Position numbers and translations under genes: made by a program. A stretch of 64,000 nucleotides of DNA from Sphingomonas sp. UBA978 (GTDB lineage Bacteria; Pseudomonadota; Alphaproteobacteria; Sphingomonadales; Sphingomonadaceae), in assembly GCF_002292295.1 (NCBI RefSeq), contig NZ_DBBS01000010.1:93907-157906 (forward strand). The letters run 5' to 3'. Below, piece after piece: positions 56,369 to 64,000 of the stretch. Below the pieces are notes generated by a model. The model had not been told where the DNA came from. It worked only from the letters and a program-made list of their open reading frames with translations, and made no database searches. The stretch's first letter is position 1. Each line of letters opens with the position of its first letter.

Positions 56369-56788
56369 TCACCCCCGGTCGAGCAGCGCCAGCGTCGCGG
56401 GATCGCGCATGCCGCCGAAGAACCGGTCGAGCGCGGCGACGAACGGTGCCGGGTCGTCCGCCACCGCGGCGAACAGGGTCATCGACGATCGGAGCTTGAT
56501 CGCGTCGATCCCGCCGAGGATCGCCCCGGCGCTGCCGGTGGCGGACGTGACTGCGGCGGTCGCTTCGTAAAGGCGCGGCCCGAGCAGCGGGTGTTCCAGA
56601 TAGGCCCGCGCCTCCGCCGCATCGCGGATCGCATAGAAACGCGCGGTGTCGCTTTGGCCTAGTCCGGCGATCTGTGGAAAGACGAACCACATCCAGTGGC
56701 TGGACTTGCGGCCGTGATGCAGTTCGGCAAGCGCCTGGTCGTAGACGCTCGCCTGTGCGGATGTGAAACGGTCGAGATCCTCTACCAT
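56369..56788 (-). CDS. DUF1810 family protein
   Basis: A 139-residue cytosolic protein of the DUF1810 (calpastatin-like) family. The first half, DRFTSAQASVYDQALAELHHGRKSSHWMWFVFPQIAGLG, is the family hallmark, followed by AEARAYLEHPLLGPRL and DAIKLRSSMTLFAAV. ATG 56788 was chosen at the conserved N-terminus. Convergent with csaA. Function unknown; the family is sometimes found near ADP-ribose-related genes, but nothing here supports that. Confidence 0.85.
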   Translation of the reverse strand: MVEDLDRFTSAQASVYDQALAELHHGRKSSHWMWFVFPQIAGLGQSDTARFYAIRDAAEARAYLEHPLLGPRLYEATAAVTSATGSAGAILGGIDAIKLRSSMTLFAAVADDPAPFVAALDRFFGGMRDPATLALLDRG

Positions 56789-56830
56789 GGCGCAGGCAAC
56801 CCTCGGGCGTCTCGCCGCGTTCCACTCTCC

Positions 56831-57337
56831 ATGCGCGTGCTTTTCCTCACCCCGTTGTTGCTGCTCGCGGGATGCGGCAGCCAGACCGACAAAACGGCGG
56901 ACAATGCCGCCGCGGCAGGATTCGTGCCGCCGCCGACGCAGGCACCGACGCCGATCCCGGGGCAGGCGCATAGCAATCCGATCACCGCCTATGTCGGCAG
57001 ATATCCGACCGATGCGGTCGATGGCGTCGGCTTCTACGACCGGACCGAGGTGTCGCGCGCGTTGAACGACGCGGTCGGCGACGATGCGGTCCGCCGCCGT
57101 TTCCTGGCGCGCGATGCGGTGACCGTGCCGATCTTCGCGATGCGGGACGGCCGCGTCGCCGCGCACGGCTGCGAACCGCACAATTGCGCCGATGCCAATT
57201 GGACGTTCGTCGTCGCGGCCGACGGCAGCCGCGGTGAGGCCTGTTATCACGACGCGGCCGACATGGGCGCGACCAGCCGCTGGTATGCCGCAGGCGCGGC
57301 GCCCAAATCCCGTCCCGGCGATTGCCCGCAGGAGTAG
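56831..57337 (+). CDS. Hypothetical lipoprotein
   Basis: A 168-residue predicted lipoprotein. The leader RVLFLTPLLLLAGC ends in a lipobox with acylated Cys, followed by a Pro/Thr-rich linker (VPPPTQAPTPIPG) and a compact domain with paired cysteines (AHGCEPHNCADANWTFVV, GEACYHD, GDCPQE). The cysteines suggest a periplasmic disulfide fold. No family was recognised with certainty. It lies 4 bp before the next gene, so the two probably form an operon. Confidence 0.7.
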   Translation: MRVLFLTPLLLLAGCGSQTDKTADNAAAAGFVPPPTQAPTPIPGQAHSNPITAYVGRYPTDAVDGVGFYDRTEVSRALNDAVGDDAVRRRFLARDAVTVPIFAMRDGRVAAHGCEPHNCADANWTFVVAADGSRGEACYHDAADMGATSRWYAAGAAPKSRPGDCPQE

Positions 57338-57341
57338 ATCG

Positions 57342-57962
57342 ATGCTCGAACATGTTCCCGCCTGGCTGGGCAAGGCGCTCGGCGACGTGCGCGCCGGCAT
57401 GGAGAAACTGGCGGTGGCGCGGCTGGTGACCGACAATGGCGTGCCGTCGCTGGAGCTGTCGAGCCCCGCGTTCGCCGATGGCGCGCGGATGCCCGAACGG
57501 TTCACCGCGGACGGCGACGGCGTGTCGCCGCCGCTGACCTGGGGCATGCCGCCCGCCGGCACCGCGCGGCTCGCGCTGCTGGTCGAGGATGCGGACGCCC
57601 CCGCGCCGCAACCGCTGGTCCATGCGGTGGTGTGGGGGATTCCCGCCGACGCCGGCCGGCTGGCGGAGGGCGCGGTGATCGGTGACGGTGCCGGCACGCC
57701 CGAGCGCGACGTCGGGCGCAATTCCTATTTCCGTGAAGGCTGGCTGCCGCCCGACCCGCCTACCGGGCACGGACCGCATCGCTATGCCTTCCAGCTGTTC
57801 GCGCTGGATGCGGGGGCGGGCGATCCGGGCCAGACGCCCGGCCGTAGCGCGGTGCTGGAGGCGATGGCGGGGCATGTGCTCGCCGCTGGTGTGATGATTG
57901 GGACCTATAGTCGCGGCGAGGATGCACCGGTTGGTCCGGTGGGCGCGGCGGCGGTCGCCTGA
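57342..57962 (+). CDS. YbhB/YbcL-type phosphatidylethanolamine-binding protein
   Basis: A 206-residue PEBP-fold protein without signal peptide. Motifs SLELSSPAFADGARMPERFTADGDGVSPPLTW, LLVEDADAPAPQPLVHAVVWGIP and DPPTGHGPHRYAFQLFALD match the bacterial Raf-kinase-inhibitor-like family; the ligand pocket Asp/His residues are kept. GGAG precedes the ATG. Function in bacteria is unsettled. Confidence 0.88.
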   Translation: MLEHVPAWLGKALGDVRAGMEKLAVARLVTDNGVPSLELSSPAFADGARMPERFTADGDGVSPPLTWGMPPAGTARLALLVEDADAPAPQPLVHAVVWGIPADAGRLAEGAVIGDGAGTPERDVGRNSYFREGWLPPDPPTGHGPHRYAFQLFALDAGAGDPGQTPGRSAVLEAMAGHVLAAGVMIGTYSRGEDAPVGPVGAAAVA

Positions 57963-58025
57963 GTATCGGTGGAGGGCGGAGGCCCGGCCGTGACGCGCCG
58001 GGCCCGATCCGCTCTGGCCTCGGGC

Positions 58026-58112
58026 TCAGCCGAGGGTCGTGCCGCCCTGGCTGGCGAGGACGAGGATGGTCGTCGCGAACGAGGCGAGGCCGAGGAAAAG
58101 ACTGCGATACAT
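58026..58112 (-). CDS. 28-residue single-helix membrane peptide
   Basis: A very small gene with a strong ribosome site (AAGGGAGAAACACC before the ATG). The product begins MYRSLFLGLASFATTILVL and ends ASQGGTTLG: one hydrophobic helix with a positively charged N-terminus. It follows another tiny gene of the same design 37 bases upstream. Too short for family assignment; support is the ribosome site and membrane-like composition. Confidence 0.5.
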   Translation of the reverse strand: MYRSLFLGLASFATTILVLASQGGTTLG

Positions 58113-58149
58113 GGTGTTTCTCCCTTACGGGCGCTGATGCGGTGGCGGA

Positions 58150-58260
58150 TCAGGCGATCGGAACGACGGGGACGGCGGCGCTGACGGCGACGGCGGCGAA
58201 GGCGAGGGCGGCGACGACCGAGAAGGCGGCGCGCTGGGCGAGTTCGAAGCGGATGAACAT
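58150..58260 (-). CDS. 36-residue single-helix membrane peptide
   Basis: Starts MFIRFELAQRAAFSVVAA and continues with an Ala/Val helix ending VPVVPIA. AAAAGGGAATG provides a ribosome site before ATG 58260. The charge pattern (Arg, Glu, Arg, then hydrophobic) suggests insertion as a single-span peptide. It is probably co-transcribed with the 28-residue gene. The 166 bp between it and the diguanylate cyclase gene holds no further gene that I can see. Confidence 0.5.
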   Translation of the reverse strand: MFIRFELAQRAAFSVVAALAFAAVAVSAAVPVVPIA

Positions 58261-58426
58261 GATGGCATTCCCTTTTGTGATCGGTGCGAGGTGTTCGCCG
58301 CCGATGCCAGGGACGTTGCAGCTGCCGTGCCAGTTTGTGTAACTGACGGAAAACATGGGAAAAGGCGAATTTGTGTCAGTAGATTTGGCGTTTTTCGCCA
58401 AGCGGCCTGCGGATTCTACGCCATTA

Positions 58427-59515
58427 TCAGGCGGCGCATACCCGATCGCGGCCTTCGGCCTTGGCCGTGTACAAAAGGCGGTCGGCGCGATCGAACGCCG
58501 CGGCGATGGTTTCGCCGGTCTGGACCGCGGTGACGCCGATCGAGATCGTCACTTGCCCTAGCGGCTTGTCGGTTTCGCGCAGCCGCATGCGTTTGCCGGC
58601 GATGACGTTGCGCACGGCGTCGAGATGCGTGGCGGCGTCGGCGAGCGCGATGCCGTGAAGCAGGACAGCAAATTCCTCGCCACCATGGCGGACGACGAGG
58701 TGCCCTTCGCATTCCTCCGCCAATGTCCGGCCGACCGCACTCAGCACGCGATCGCCGATCTGGTGGCCGTGGACGTCATTGATCCGCTTAAACCGGTCGA
58801 TATCGCACATGGCGAGGCAGAAGGGGCCGTCCGGCTCGCTACGGGTGGCGAAGGCCTCGTCGAAGGCGCGGCGATTGGGCAGGCCGGTCAGCGCGTCGCG
58901 CCGCGCGGTGTCGTTCGCTTCCGCCAGCTTCGCGCGCAGCGCGTCCGCCTCGTGCGTCGCCCGCGCCAGCCGCGTTTCGGCATCGCGGATGCGCGACAGC
59001 ATTGATCCGGTGATGCGCGCGATCTCGTCCAGCCCCGCCGCGGCCTGCGAGACCGGCGTGCTGCGTTCGATCGCGGCGGCGCTCTGCGCCAAGTCGCGGC
59101 CGAAGCCGCGCGTCTCGTCCTGCATCGCCCGCATCATATCGGCGAAGCCGTCGACCTGCGCCTGCGTCTCGGCGACGAGCTGCACCGCCTCGTCCTCGAC
59201 GCGCTGCTCCGCGGCGCGCTGCTCGTGGCGCGGTGGCGGGGATGACACGCCGCCGCCGCCCATGACCACGGTCCCGCCGAGCTTTTCGATATCCGACCGG
59301 TTGAGCCGGACGCCGCCATCGGTCAGCCGCGCCACCGCCTGCGCGATCGGGCCCTCGGGGTTGGCGATGACGTCATAGGCGAAATTATAATGGGCCGGTT
59401 CAGGGCTGAGCGCATGCGACGCAAGGAAGGTGCCGATCTGCGCGAACAGATCGCCCTTGTCGTCCTTCCTTGCCGCGAACGGTCCGCGCATGCCCCACCC
59501 TTCAATCTCCGCCAT
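58427..59515 (-). CDS. Diguanylate cyclase (GGDEF domain)
   Basis: Makes cyclic di-GMP from two GTP. The 362-residue cytosolic protein has an N-terminal helical region (FAQIGTFLASHALSPEPAHYNFAYDV), a Gly/Pro linker, a long coiled coil (about 150-200) and a GGDEF domain: DALTGLPNRRAFDEAF, CDIDRFKRINDVHGHQIGD and the active loop RHGGEEF with intact GGEEF. No transmembrane segment. The N-terminal part resembles that of other sphingomonad GGDEF proteins with unknown input. Preceded on the same strand by the peroxiredoxin gene, 40 bp away. Confidence 0.9.
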   Translation of the reverse strand: MAEIEGWGMRGPFAARKDDKGDLFAQIGTFLASHALSPEPAHYNFAYDVIANPEGPIAQAVARLTDGGVRLNRSDIEKLGGTVVMGGGGVSSPPPRHEQRAAEQRVEDEAVQLVAETQAQVDGFADMMRAMQDETRGFGRDLAQSAAAIERSTPVSQAAAGLDEIARITGSMLSRIRDAETRLARATHEADALRAKLAEANDTARRDALTGLPNRRAFDEAFATRSEPDGPFCLAMCDIDRFKRINDVHGHQIGDRVLSAVGRTLAEECEGHLVVRHGGEEFAVLLHGIALADAATHLDAVRNVIAGKRMRLRETDKPLGQVTISIGVTAVQTGETIAAAFDRADRLLYTAKAEGRDRVCAA

Positions 59516-59555
59516 GGATGTAGCGGCGATTGGTTATCGGAGCGTTGCACTTTGG

Positions 59556-60086
59556 TCAGGAATGATGAAGTTTTTGCACCGCAGCGAGGGTCAGCGCGAC
59601 ATGCTGCGCCGGGTTCATGTCGTCGTGCACGAAGGCGACGCGGCCGTCGCGCCCGATGACATAACTTGTCCGCGTCGTCAGTGACTTGCCCCGGGCGTTC
59701 AGCGCGACGTTATAATTGCCGATGACCGCCGGACCGGCGCTGGCCACCGCGAACTTGCCGGCACATTTTTCTGCGGAGAAACGCTGCAGCGTCGGCACGT
59801 CGTCCGCCGACATGCCGATCACCGTCGCGCCCGCTTTCTGGAATTCCGGGACGGCTTCGGCGAAGGCATGCGCCTCGGCATTGCAGCCGCCGGTGAAGGC
59901 GGCGGGGAAGAAATAGAGCACCACCGGCCCCTTCTTCAGCTGCTGCGCGAGGTCGATGTTGACGACCTTGCCCGCGATCGCGCCGCGGGTGGCGAAGGTC
60001 GGCGCCTTGGCCCCGACCGCCAGGCCCGCGGCGGTGGCGGGCGCGGCGACGATGGCGACGGCGGCGAGCATGGGAAACAGGCGCAT
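59556..60086 (-). CDS. Exported peroxiredoxin (AhpC/TSA family)
   Basis: A 176-residue thiol peroxidase with a signal peptide (LFPMLAAVAIVAAPATAA). The active-site loop FFPAAFTGGCNAEAHAF has Thr65 and peroxidatic Cys68; Cys108 in SAEKCAGKF may resolve it. The TSA fold continues with VIGMSADDVPTLQRF and TSYVIGRDGRVAFVHDD. Expected to detoxify peroxides in the periplasm. ATG 60086 was preferred over an ATG nine codons upstream because the leader starts there. Confidence 0.88.
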   Translation of the reverse strand: MRLFPMLAAVAIVAAPATAAGLAVGAKAPTFATRGAIAGKVVNIDLAQQLKKGPVVLYFFPAAFTGGCNAEAHAFAEAVPEFQKAGATVIGMSADDVPTLQRFSAEKCAGKFAVASAGPAVIGNYNVALNARGKSLTTRTSYVIGRDGRVAFVHDDMNPAQHVALTLAAVQKLHHS

Positions 60087-60151
60087 CAGACGATCCTCTC
60101 GAAGTTGCCGCACCCTAGCGCGGCGCGAGCGGGCAGGATAGGGCGCAGGCC

Positions 60152-60973
60152 ATGCCGATCACCGCCGCAGACATCCAGCTCGCCAGCCGCCTCGCCGACG
60201 CCGCCGGCACCGCGATCCGCCCCTATTTCCGCGGCCAGCATGGCGTCGAACTGAAGGACGACCATTCCCCCGTCACCCGCGCGGACCGCGAGGCGGAGGC
60301 GGCGATGCGCAAGCTGCTCGACGCCGAGGCGCCCGGCGACGGCGTGATCGGCGAGGAATATGGCGAGAAGCCCGGCGTGACGGGGCGGACATGGGTGCTC
60401 GACCCGATCGACGGCACGCGCAGCTTCACCGTCGGTCGCGCGATCTTCGGCACGCTGATCGCGCTGGTCGAGGACGGCTGGCCGCTGCTGGGCATCATCG
60501 ACCAGCCGGTGCAGCGCGAACGCTGGGTCGGCGTCGCCGGGCGACCGACGACGTTCAACGGCACGCCGACGCGGACGCGGACCTGCGCCGCGCTGGAGGG
60601 CGCGGTGCTGGCGACGACCAGCCCGCACCTGTTCGACGACGACGACGTGCCGCATTATATGGCGTTGGTCGCCGCCGCCTCCGGCGGGCACGCGCGACAG
60701 GGGCCGGTCTATGGCGGTGACTGCTACAATTACGGCCTGCTCGCCAGCGGTCACCTCGACATCGTCTGCGAATCGGGGCTGCAGCTCTACGATTTCGCGG
60801 CGCTGGTGCCGGTGGTCGAGGGCGCCGGCGGACGGATGTGCGACTGGAACGGCGACCCGCTGACCGCCGCCAGCGCCGGCCACGTCCTCGCGATCGGCGA
60901 CCCGGCGCGGACCGACGACGTGCTGGAGGCGATCCGGGCGACGGCGGGTGGTCACGATCCTCACGATCACTGA
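60152..60973 (+). CDS. hisN: Histidinol-phosphatase, inositol monophosphatase family
   Basis: A 273-residue magnesium-dependent phosphatase. Metal ligands occur in IGEEYGEK (Glu68, Glu69), LDPIDGTRSFTVG (Asp84, Asp87) and LQLYDFAALVPVVEGAGG. The DGTRSF form and ADREAEAAMR are typical of HisN, the histidine-pathway phosphatase of alphaproteobacteria and actinobacteria; a general inositol-phosphatase role cannot be excluded. Divergent from the peroxiredoxin gene. Confidence 0.85.
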   Translation: MPITAADIQLASRLADAAGTAIRPYFRGQHGVELKDDHSPVTRADREAEAAMRKLLDAEAPGDGVIGEEYGEKPGVTGRTWVLDPIDGTRSFTVGRAIFGTLIALVEDGWPLLGIIDQPVQRERWVGVAGRPTTFNGTPTRTRTCAALEGAVLATTSPHLFDDDDVPHYMALVAAASGGHARQGPVYGGDCYNYGLLASGHLDIVCESGLQLYDFAALVPVVEGAGGRMCDWNGDPLTAASAGHVLAIGDPARTDDVLEAIRATAGGHDPHDH

Positions 60974-60978
60974 CCTCA

Positions 60979-61004
60979 GTCATCCCCGCCTGTGCGGGGA
61001 TGAC
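60979..61004. terminator. Bidirectional hairpin, REP-like
   Basis: GTCATCCCCGC pairs perfectly with GCGGGGATGAC around a 4-base loop, between the convergent hisN and AsmA genes, 5-8 bases from each stop. No T-run. The sequence is also of the kind dispersed in alphaproteobacterial genomes (GTCATCCC elements); a related one starts at 63978. Confidence 0.6.
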
Positions 61005-61012
61005 GATAGCCC

Positions 61013-63145
61013 TCAGAATATCCCCAGAAACTTTTTCCGCTGCTCCTTCTTCTCGCCGCCCGATCCCTTGCCGTTCTCGGCCTTGGCGGTCGTGCCGCGG
61101 CCGACGTCGTCGCGGGCCTCGCCCTTGGTCGTGCGCTGCGCTTTCGCGGTCGCGCCCGACAGCACCGGCCCGCAGGCGGCCGACTTGGCGTCGCCGACAT
61201 CGACGAAGGCGAGCACCCCCGCCACCGGCGTCGCGACCAGCGCCAGCCCGAGGCCGACGCCGGCGCGGCCGAGCAGCTGATCGCTGATGACGTTCAGCTT
61301 CGGCGCGGCGAACACGCCGCCGACGCCGACCGGCGACTGGCCGGAGAAGAGGCTGAACTTCTTGCCGTCGGCGCGGAAGGCGAGATCGACCCCTTCGGTG
61401 CGGAAGCTGAAGCCGCCGCGTCCGACGATGACGTTCTTGGTCGTGTCGATCAGGATCGGGTCCGCCGCGGCGACGCCGTTGCGGACGGTGAAGGCGACCA
61501 GCCCACAATTCACCTCGACCGGCTTCTTCAACTTGTCCTCGAACATCTTCTGCACGAACGTGCCGAGGTCGAGCTCCGCCAGCTGGACGTTGCGCGTCCA
61601 CAACTGGCCCTGCGGCATGACGAAGGCGATGCGGCCGGCGGCGGTGCTGAGCGAATCGTGGATCGAATCGCCACGCCCGTCCAGCTTGATCCGACCCTTG
61701 ATCGTGCCCGTCGTCCCCGCCTCGGCGACGCCATAGCCGGCGAGCAGCCGTCCCATCGGCGTCGGCGCGAGCCGGATGTCGTAGCTGACCGCGCTGGGCC
61801 GCTGGCGTGTGTCGAACACCACGTCGGAGGCGACGTTGCCGCGCGCCATCGCGAAGCTGAGCGGCGACAGCGCGAGCCGCCCGCGATCGAGGTTCAGCGT
61901 CACGTCCATGTTGCTGATCGGGAGGTTGCGCGACCGGACCGTGCGGATCGTCCATTTCAGGTCGGCATCGAACCGCCGCATCGTCGCGATCGGCAGTTCG
62001 GCGTCGGGCATGATCCGCTGCGGCGCGGCGCCGGTCGCGGCGGCGGCGGCGATCGCACCTTTGGTGGCGACGATATCGGGGTTGTAGCCGATGAACGGTG
62101 CGGCATCGATGATGTCGAGCGTCTTCGTGGCGAGCACCGAATCGAGGTGCAGCCGGTCGCCGTTGGTGATCGTCAGCGTGCCGGCGACGTCGCTCGCGCC
62201 GACGGTGCCGCTCATCCGCGTAAAGCGATAGTCCTGGCCCTGCTGCACCAGCTGCGCCTTCAGCCGGTAGGTGCGCGTGGTCGGGATGACGACGCCGATG
62301 ATGCCGAGCAGCTCCGACAGGTTGCGGCCGCGTGCGCGGGTCTGGAGCGGCACGCCCTCGATCCCGGCGATCGACGGCAGCGTGCCGGACACGTCGACGA
62401 CGTTGTGCGCGGCCCAGGCGCGCGCGACGAGCTGGTTGCGGCCGCGATTGACGGTCGCGTCGGGCGACAGCAGTTGCGCGGTGACGCGGAACGGCGTGCC
62501 GCGGATCGTGCCCTTGCCGTCGACCCCCACCGCCTTGCCGATCCGCGCATCGGTGGAGCGGATGTCGTCGACGTCGAGGTCGGCGAGCAGCTGCATGCGG
62601 GGATCGCGATAGCGGACGGTGGTGCCGCGCACGCTGGCGACGTCGATCCGGGGAAAGTCGAGCGGCTTGCCGCCCTTCTTGGTGCTGAACGTCCAGGTAT
62701 TGGCGGTGTGCGCCGCATTCCATTCGAGGTCGACCGCGCCGTTCGCCAGATCGAGCCAGTACAATCGCCGCTTGCCCCAGATCAGCGACAGCGGCGCGAT
62801 CCGCGTGTCGATCCGTTCCGCCTGGAACAGATAGGGTTTCGTCGCCCAGTCGGGATTGGCGATCGTCATCTTTTCGGCGAGGAACTTGATTCGGAACGGT
62901 GCGAAATAGAGCTGGAAATCGCCGGCGACGGTGACCGGCCGATGCGTCTGGCCGCCGACGAACCGCTCGAACGGATGCTTCAGGAAGCGGCCCTTGGTGA
63001 TGTAGAGCACCAGCCAGATCGCGACGATCAGACCGACCAGCGTCAGCAGCGTGTTGCGCGCGATCCGCCATATCCGGCGCCGGCGCCGCCTGACCTCGGT
63101 CGGCGAAGGGGCGGGGGTATCCGGGGCGGGGGTGGCCGTGTCCAT
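61013..63145 (-). CDS. AsmA-family protein
   Basis: A 710-residue inner-membrane-anchored periplasmic protein. An Arg-rich N-terminus precedes one helix (NTLLTLVGLIVAIWLVLYI), then the AsmA pattern GRFLKHPFERFVGGQTHRPVTVAGDFQLYFAP and many beta-rich repeats, ending with LGTFVQKMFEDKLKKPVEVNCGLVAF and a Lys/Gly-rich tail. AsmA-like proteins form bridge-like channels involved in phospholipid transport to the outer membrane. Divergent from rpmI. Confidence 0.85.
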   Translation of the reverse strand: MDTATPAPDTPAPSPTEVRRRRRRIWRIARNTLLTLVGLIVAIWLVLYITKGRFLKHPFERFVGGQTHRPVTVAGDFQLYFAPFRIKFLAEKMTIANPDWATKPYLFQAERIDTRIAPLSLIWGKRRLYWLDLANGAVDLEWNAAHTANTWTFSTKKGGKPLDFPRIDVASVRGTTVRYRDPRMQLLADLDVDDIRSTDARIGKAVGVDGKGTIRGTPFRVTAQLLSPDATVNRGRNQLVARAWAAHNVVDVSGTLPSIAGIEGVPLQTRARGRNLSELLGIIGVVIPTTRTYRLKAQLVQQGQDYRFTRMSGTVGASDVAGTLTITNGDRLHLDSVLATKTLDIIDAAPFIGYNPDIVATKGAIAAAAATGAAPQRIMPDAELPIATMRRFDADLKWTIRTVRSRNLPISNMDVTLNLDRGRLALSPLSFAMARGNVASDVVFDTRQRPSAVSYDIRLAPTPMGRLLAGYGVAEAGTTGTIKGRIKLDGRGDSIHDSLSTAAGRIAFVMPQGQLWTRNVQLAELDLGTFVQKMFEDKLKKPVEVNCGLVAFTVRNGVAAADPILIDTTKNVIVGRGGFSFRTEGVDLAFRADGKKFSLFSGQSPVGVGGVFAAPKLNVISDQLLGRAGVGLGLALVATPVAGVLAFVDVGDAKSAACGPVLSGATAKAQRTTKGEARDDVGRGTTAKAENGKGSGGEKKEQRKKFLGIF

Positions 63146-63188
63146 GGAGCCACCAAGCGCGCGCGGCCTCGTTCCGGTTCCGCATCGG

Positions 63189-63217
63189 TTGCGTTTCGCG
63201 ATCGGGCCCGCTAAGGG
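63189..63217 (+). promoter_or_regulatory. Candidate promoter for rpmI-rplT
   Basis: TTGCGT (63189-63194), a 17 bp spacer and TAAGGG (63212-63217) lie about 90 bp before rpmI. The leader in between is GC-rich, with a possible small hairpin; an L20-type autoregulatory structure could not be confirmed. Confidence 0.35.
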
Positions 63218-63307
63218 GGGCGCTTCCCGAGCGAGGCGCTACAGGACTGCCCGGCCATCAAGGGCTGCCGCGGCTGTCCATGCCATGCTCATAGCGAAAG
63301 GACCAAA

Positions 63308-63511
63308 ATGCCCAAGCTCAAGACCAAGAGCGGCGTCAAGAAGCGCTTCAAGCTGACCGCCAGCGGCCTGCTGAAGCACGGCGTCGCCGGCAAGCGCCAC
63401 CGCCTGATTAGCCACAACAGCAAGTACATTCGCCAGAATCGCGGCACCAAGGTGCTGTCGAAGGCCGACACCGCCACGGTGAAGGCCTGGGCGCCGTACG
63501 GCCTCAAGTAA
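63308..63511 (+). CDS. rpmI: 50S ribosomal protein L35
   Basis: A 67-residue basic ribosomal protein, MPKLKTKSGVKKRFKLTASG with GKRHRLISHNSKYIRQNRG, standard length and motifs. The ribosome site is GAAAGGACC. infC, often upstream in other bacteria, is not adjacent; an AsmA gene is divergent instead. It is followed 12 bp later by rplT. Confidence 0.97.
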   Translation: MPKLKTKSGVKKRFKLTASGLLKHGVAGKRHRLISHNSKYIRQNRGTKVLSKADTATVKAWAPYGLK

Positions 63512-63523
63512 GGATAACAGGAT

Positions 63524-63889
63524 ATGGCACGCGTCAAGCGCGGTGTAACCACCCGGGCCAAGCACAAGAGGATTCTTGTACAGGCCAAGGGCTATTACGG
63601 TCGCCGCAAGAACACCATCCGCATCGCCCGCCAGGCCGTCGAAAAGGCCGGCCAGTATGCGTATCGCGACCGCAAGGTAAAGAAGCGGACCTTCCGCGGC
63701 CTGTGGATCCAGCGCATCAACGCCGGCGTCCGCGCCGAGGGTCTGACCTATTCGCAGTTCATGCACGGCCTCAAGCTCGCCGGCGTCCAGCTCGACCGCA
63801 AGGTCCTGGCCGACATCGCGATGCACGAGGGCGCGGCTTTCAGCGCCATCATCGCCCAGGCGAAGGCGGCACTGCCCCAGGCCGCATAA
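63524..63889 (+). CDS. rplT: 50S ribosomal protein L20
   Basis: A 121-residue large-subunit assembly protein. It has the family start [54 protein letters not shown] and [25 protein letters not shown]20 binds 23S rRNA and in several bacteria represses the rpmI-rplT mRNA. A clear terminator follows 25 bp after the stop. Confidence 0.97.
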   Translation: MARVKRGVTTRAKHKRILVQAKGYYGRRKNTIRIARQAVEKAGQYAYRDRKVKKRTFRGLWIQRINAGVRAEGLTYSQFMHGLKLAGVQLDRKVLADIAMHEGAAFSAIIAQAKAALPQAA

Positions 63890-63914
63890 GCGACTGGTGC
63901 GATGCGACGAATCG

Positions 63915-63947
63915 GGGCGTCGGTGGGATACCACCGGCGCCCTTTTT
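63915..63947 (+). terminator. Rho-independent terminator of rpmI-rplT
   Basis: A 12 bp stem (GGGCGTCGGTGG with CCACCGGCGCCC, one G-T wobble) around the loop GATA is followed by TTTTT. The best intrinsic terminator in the window. Confidence 0.9.
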
Positions 63948-63977
63948 CCGTCGTGGGACGGGGCGTCCCTTCTACCC

Positions 63978-64000
63978 GTCATCCCGGCGCACGCCGGGAC
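63978..64000. repeat. REP-like GTCATCCCGGC hairpin, cut by window end
   Basis: GTCATCCCGGCGCACGCCGGGA can form a stem of GTCATCCCGGC-type arms; the right arm is truncated by the window edge. It resembles the hairpin at 60979 in its GTCATCCC start. Confidence 0.45.

Noticed and set aside
63218..63307. L20-type autoregulatory leader or riboswitch before rpmI
   Set aside because: The 90-base leader is GC-rich and can fold, but no specific pseudoknot or aptamer signature could be shown by eye.
63146..63307. Loss of infC next to rpmI-rplT as an anomaly
   Set aside because: Separation of infC from rpmI-rplT is common in alphaproteobacteria, so it is not unusual here.

Overview
The window is GC-rich, densely packed chromosomal DNA of a Sphingomonas-like alphaproteobacterium. 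Support for this comes from a large TonB-dependent receptor of the Xanthomonas/Caulobacter type, many glycoside hydrolases with twin-arginine-like leaders, a probable FzlA-type glutathione-transferase fold protein, the rpmI-rplT pair without infC, and frequent ATGA/GTGA stop-start overlaps. No insertion sequence, phage gene or CRISPR array was seen.

Layout. Positions 1-14353 hold a pectin/hemicellulose utilisation locus: a divergent PL10 pectate lyase (cut by the window edge), then a probable seven-gene operon of CE8 pectinesterase, TonB receptor, two GH43 enzymes, a GH3 with PA14 insert, a CE12 rhamnogalacturonan acetylesterase and a GH95. Positions 14420-20956 hold an RND tripartite efflux operon read on the minus strand, led by a small gene of unknown function and a strong promoter with palindromes. 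Positions 21000-28547 contain two membrane-protein genes and a divergent six-gene MoxR-type membrane locus (DUF4129, DUF4350, MoxR ATPase, DUF58, SpoIIM, RDD). Positions 28544-35275 form a carboxylate-uptake module: a two-component pair divergent from an orphan substrate-binding protein, a porin, a CitMHS transporter and an alpha/beta hydrolase. Positions 35349-43254 are a xylan/xylose island: SGNH esterase, xylA, xylB, GH43, a LacI-family regulator and a sugar MFS transporter. The rest is mostly housekeeping: a hybrid sensor kinase, tRNA-Leu(CAG), an NDUFA9-like dehydratase-fold protein, uppP, gltD-gltB, a vapBC-type toxin-antitoxin pair, fzlA, a CsaA-like protein, two tiny membrane peptides, a diguanylate cyclase, a peroxiredoxin, hisN, an AsmA-like protein and rpmI-rplT.

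How it works together. The pectin locus would deacetylate, de-esterify and cleave pectin backbones (PL10, CE8, CE12), import oligomers through the TonB receptor, and trim arabinose, xylose or fucose/galactose side chains (GH43, GH3, GH95). The xylose island would import and isomerise the pentose. The most interesting signal is a LacI-type operator, approximately TGATAGCGCTACCA. It occurs at the pectin promoter, inside the pectinesterase gene, between lacI and the GH43-xylB-xylA operon, and at the MFS promoter. This suggests that one pentose-sensing repressor, probably the LacI protein encoded at 40607-41686, ties two loci about 40 kb apart into one regulon.
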